Part shown: piece by piece, positions 61,662 to 64,000 of the stretch
Layout of the letters: the number at the start of each line of letters is the position of its first letter
How positions within the stretch are numbered: the first letter of the stretch is position 1
From: JAHJDS01 sp964569795
GTDB taxonomy: Bacteria; Desulfobacterota; Desulfarculia; Desulfarculales; JAHJDS01
Assembly (NCBI GenBank): GCA_964569795.1
Contig: CAZMVB010000019.1
Location: 13,870-77,869 of the forward strand
Direction: 5' to 3'
DNA length: 64,000 nt
Notes under the pieces: model-generated
Told to the model about the DNA's origin: nothing
Databases searched by the model: none
Seen by the model: only the letters and a program-made list of their open reading frames with translations
Translations under genes and position numbers: made by a program

Positions 61662-63746
61662 ATGGATCAGCACGCTGAAACGTACAAGCAAGAGGCCCAC
61701 GAACTGCTGGCGGAACTGGAGAGCTCGCTGCTGGAGCTGGAGGAGACGCCGGAGGACATGGACCTGGTGGGTCGGGTGTTCCGGGCCATGCACACCATCA
61801 AAGGCTCGGGGGCCATGTTCGGTTTCGACGACGTCGCCGCCTTCACCCATGAGGTGGAATCGGTCTTGGACCTGGTGCGGGAGGGGCAACTGCCGGTGAC
61901 CAGGGAACTGGTCGATCTGTCCCTGGCGGCCCGGGACCACATCAAGGAGATGATCGACGGCCAGGCCGTTGATGAGGCGGAGACGAGCCGGATCGTCGAG
62001 GCGTTCCGGCGGATGGTCCCCCAACCCGATTCACCCGTCGAAGAGGCGGCGGCCTCCACCGGCCCCGGGTCCGACGAGGAGGACGGTCCGGGACGCAAGG
62101 TCACCTACCGGATCGGATTCCACCCCGATCCGGACATCTTTGAATCAGGGACCAATCCGATCCTGCTGCTGGACGAGCTCCTGGACCTGGGCGAGGGCCG
62201 GGTAGTGGCCCGGACCAGTGATCTTCCTGGCCTCGAGGACCTCGACCCGGTCCAGTGCTACCTCTTTTGGGACGTGATCCTGACCACCGGCCGGGACGTG
62301 AACGCCATCCGGGACGTGTTCATCTTTGTCGAGGACAAGTGCCAACTGACCGTCGAGGAGATAGACGCGGACGGCGGCGTGGAGGACGAGGCGGGTTACA
62401 AGCTGCTGGGCGAGATCCTGGTCGAGCGCGGCGACGTGTCGGCCGCCGAACTTCAGCGGGTGCTGGCCGAGCACCGTCGCGTCGGCGAGGAGTTGGTTGC
62501 GGAAGAGGTGGTGGACCGCTCGACGGTCGAGTCGGCCCTGGCCGAGCAGGAGCATGTCAAGCAAATCCGCCAGGCCCGCCAGCAGGCGACCGCCTCGAGC
62601 AGCATCCGGGTGGACGCGGACAAGCTCGACAGCCTGGTGGATCTGGTGGGCGAGCTGGTGACGGTCCAGGCCTCCCTTTCCCAGAAGGCGGCCCGGGAGA
62701 GCGATCCCGAGCTGCTGTTCATCGCCGAGCAGGTGGAGCGTCTGACCGCCGATCTGCGGGACAACGCCATGGGCATCCGGATGCTGCCCATCGGCACCAC
62801 CTTCAGCCGGTTCAAGCGCCTGGTCCGGGATCTGTCCGCCGAGCTGGGCAAGGAGGCGGTCCTGGTCACGACCGGAGGCGAGACCGAGCTGGACAAGACG
62901 GTCATCGACCGCCTGGGTGATCCGCTGGTCCACATCATCCGCAACAGCCTCGACCACGGCCTCGAGGCACCGGCCGAAAGGACGGCCCTGGGCAAACCGA
63001 GCCAGGGGACGATTCACCTGTCAGCGGTCCATTCCGGGGCTCACGTCCTGATCCGGATCGCCGACAACGGGGCCGGGTTGGACGCCGGGACGATTCGGGC
63101 CAAGGCCGTGGCCCGCGGCCTGATCGCCCCGGACGAGGCCCTGGCGGACGGCGACCTGTTTCAGCTCATTTTCGCCCCCGGCTTCTCCACGGCCGAGGCG
63201 GTGACCGACGTCTCGGGCCGGGGGGTGGGCATGGACGTGGTCAAGCGGACCATCGAGAGCCTCCGGGGATCGATCGAGATCGACAGCCGGCCGGGCGAGG
63301 GCACCACGGTCACCCTCAAGCTGCCCCTGACCCTGGCCATTATCGACGGCCTGCTGGTGATGATCGGTCAGGACCACTTTGTCCTGCCCCTGTCGGTGGT
63401 CGAGGAATGCGTCGAGTTGACGGACGAGGACCTGGCCCGGGCCCACGGCCGGCAGACAGTCACCGTCCGGGGCGAGCTGGTGCCGTACATCCGGCTGCGG
63501 GATCGCTTCAACGCGGGTGGGGAGCGCCCTTCCATCGAGCAGGTGGTGGTCGGACAGTTCGACGCCACCCGGATGGGCTTTGTCGTGGATCGGGTCCTGG
63601 GGGACTACCAGACGGTCATCAAGTCCCTGGGACCGTTCTACCGTCAGGTCGCCGACGTGTCCGGGGCGACCATTCTGGGTGACGGCAGCATCGCCCTGAT
63701 CGTGGACGTTCAAAATATTACCGACAGCGCCCTGGACAGCGCTTGA
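61662..63746 (+). CDS. cheA: Chemotaxis histidine kinase CheA with an inserted T2SSE-N-like domain
   Basis: A 694-residue CheA. The P1 HPt domain has phospho-His44 in MHTIKGSGAMFGF. A P2-like region follows, then an insert (about 246-305) reading LLGEILVERGDVSAAELQRV and EELVAEEVVDRSTVESALAE, the pattern of N-terminal domains of type II secretion ATPases. Next come dimerisation helices, the kinase core (VHIIRNSLDHGLE, GRGVGMDVVKRTIES), and a CheW-like P5 (LPLSVVEECVEL). It phosphorylates the cotranscribed CheY in response to MCPs. Confidence 0.93.
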   Translation: MDQHAETYKQEAHELLAELESSLLELEETPEDMDLVGRVFRAMHTIKGSGAMFGFDDVAAFTHEVESVLDLVREGQLPVTRELVDLSLAARDHIKEMIDGQAVDEAETSRIVEAFRRMVPQPDSPVEEAAASTGPGSDEEDGPGRKVTYRIGFHPDPDIFESGTNPILLLDELLDLGEGRVVARTSDLPGLEDLDPVQCYLFWDVILTTGRDVNAIRDVFIFVEDKCQLTVEEIDADGGVEDEAGYKLLGEILVERGDVSAAELQRVLAEHRRVGEELVAEEVVDRSTVESALAEQEHVKQIRQARQQATASSSIRVDADKLDSLVDLVGELVTVQASLSQKAARESDPELLFIAEQVERLTADLRDNAMGIRMLPIGTTFSRFKRLVRDLSAELGKEAVLVTTGGETELDKTVIDRLGDPLVHIIRNSLDHGLEAPAERTALGKPSQGTIHLSAVHSGAHVLIRIADNGAGLDAGTIRAKAVARGLIAPDEALADGDLFQLIFAPGFSTAEAVTDVSGRGVGMDVVKRTIESLRGSIEIDSRPGEGTTVTLKLPLTLAIIDGLLVMIGQDHFVLPLSVVEECVELTDEDLARAHGRQTVTVRGELVPYIRLRDRFNAGGERPSIEQVVVGQFDATRMGFVVDRVLGDYQTVIKSLGPFYRQVADVSGATILGDGSIALIVDVQNITDSALDSA

Positions 63747-63789
63747 CTCGGTACCAACGACAGTTTACACATGGCAGGGAGGACAGATC

Positions 63790-64000
63790 ATGAAGGCAAT
63801 GAAAAACATCAAGGGCGGCCGGGCCGTCGGTGAGTTGCAGCAGGAACTGGCCCGGCTGGCCGAGGCCATCCGGGGCGGCGACCTGACCGCCCGGGTGGAG
63901 GCCGACCGCTTGCCGGGAGCCTACCAGGAGATGGTCGCCCAGTTTAACGACATCCTGGACTCGATCACCGAACCGCTCGACCTCTCGACCGGGTACCTGG
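63790..64000 (+). CDS. Methyl-accepting chemotaxis protein, N-terminal start only (3' truncated by window)
   Basis: The frame begins MKAMKNIKGGRAVGELQQE and stays open for 70 codons to the window edge. It contains a segment GGDLTARVEADRLPGAYQEM followed by NDILDSITEPLDLSTGYL, typical of cytoplasmic or HAMP/PAS-bearing MCPs. It is 43 bases after CheA with GGGAGGACAG before the ATG. No signal or membrane helix is seen in this part. Confidence 0.75.
   Translation, partial: MKAMKNIKGGRAVGELQQELARLAEAIRGGDLTARVEADRLPGAYQEMVAQFNDILDSITEPLDLSTGYL

Overview
The window is high-GC, densely coded bacterial chromosome. It most likely comes from an anaerobic member of the Desulfobacterota (old Deltaproteobacteria). 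This is inferred from a 4-hydroxybutyryl-CoA dehydratase with all its Fe-S ligands, a tungsten-type aldehyde:ferredoxin oxidoreductase, two Liv-type ABC uptake operons with Tat-exported binding proteins, sigma-54 regulators and a large PAS-rich signalling cluster. No marker gene allows a species call. The sequence is a draft: two 100-N gaps are each flanked by an exact 55-bp duplication, so both are contig-end overlaps rather than missing DNA.

Layout. 1-11 kb: housekeeping and unknown genes (NUDIX end fragment, DUF1178, crotonase-family protein, repeat-bearing membrane protein, CCA-adding enzyme, macrodomain protein, UDPGP-like protein, LolA-like protein, PriA, nucleoside phosphorylase). 11-18.9 kb: lipoprotein, RND efflux pair, ECF sigma factor with zinc-finger anti-sigma. 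19-21.8 kb: ARPP-1-like secreted protein, atypical Lgt homologue, and a secreted protein made of six exact-length 18-residue CxxC repeats. 22-28 kb: tig-clpP-clpX-lon proteostasis block, then tRNA-Val and an AT-richer orphan lipoprotein.

29-50 kb is a catabolic island. Minus-strand operon A: Tat-type binding protein, LivHMGF, Fe-alcohol dehydrogenase, alpha/beta hydrolase, aldehyde:ferredoxin oxidoreductase. It has a near-perfect sigma-54 promoter and a divergently encoded PAS/sigma-54 activator. Minus-strand operon B: a second binding protein, LivHMGF, SDR, acyl-CoA ligase, a small six-cysteine protein and 4-hydroxybutyryl-CoA dehydratase, with an XRE-cupin regulator divergent from it. Together they suggest uptake of a C4 hydroxy-acid, lactone or diol-like compound, oxidation through an aldehyde, CoA activation, and radical dehydration to crotonyl-CoA. 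The substrate is inferred, not shown.

50-53 kb: tRNA-Asp, a second crotonase-family protein and glycerate kinase. 53-64 kb is a signalling island: a receiver/multi-PAS histidine kinase broken by a one-base frameshift, an NtrC-type regulator, then a sigma-54 promoter leading into a chemosensory set (receiver protein, soluble MCP-like protein, STAS, CheY, CheA, and the start of an MCP that runs off the window).
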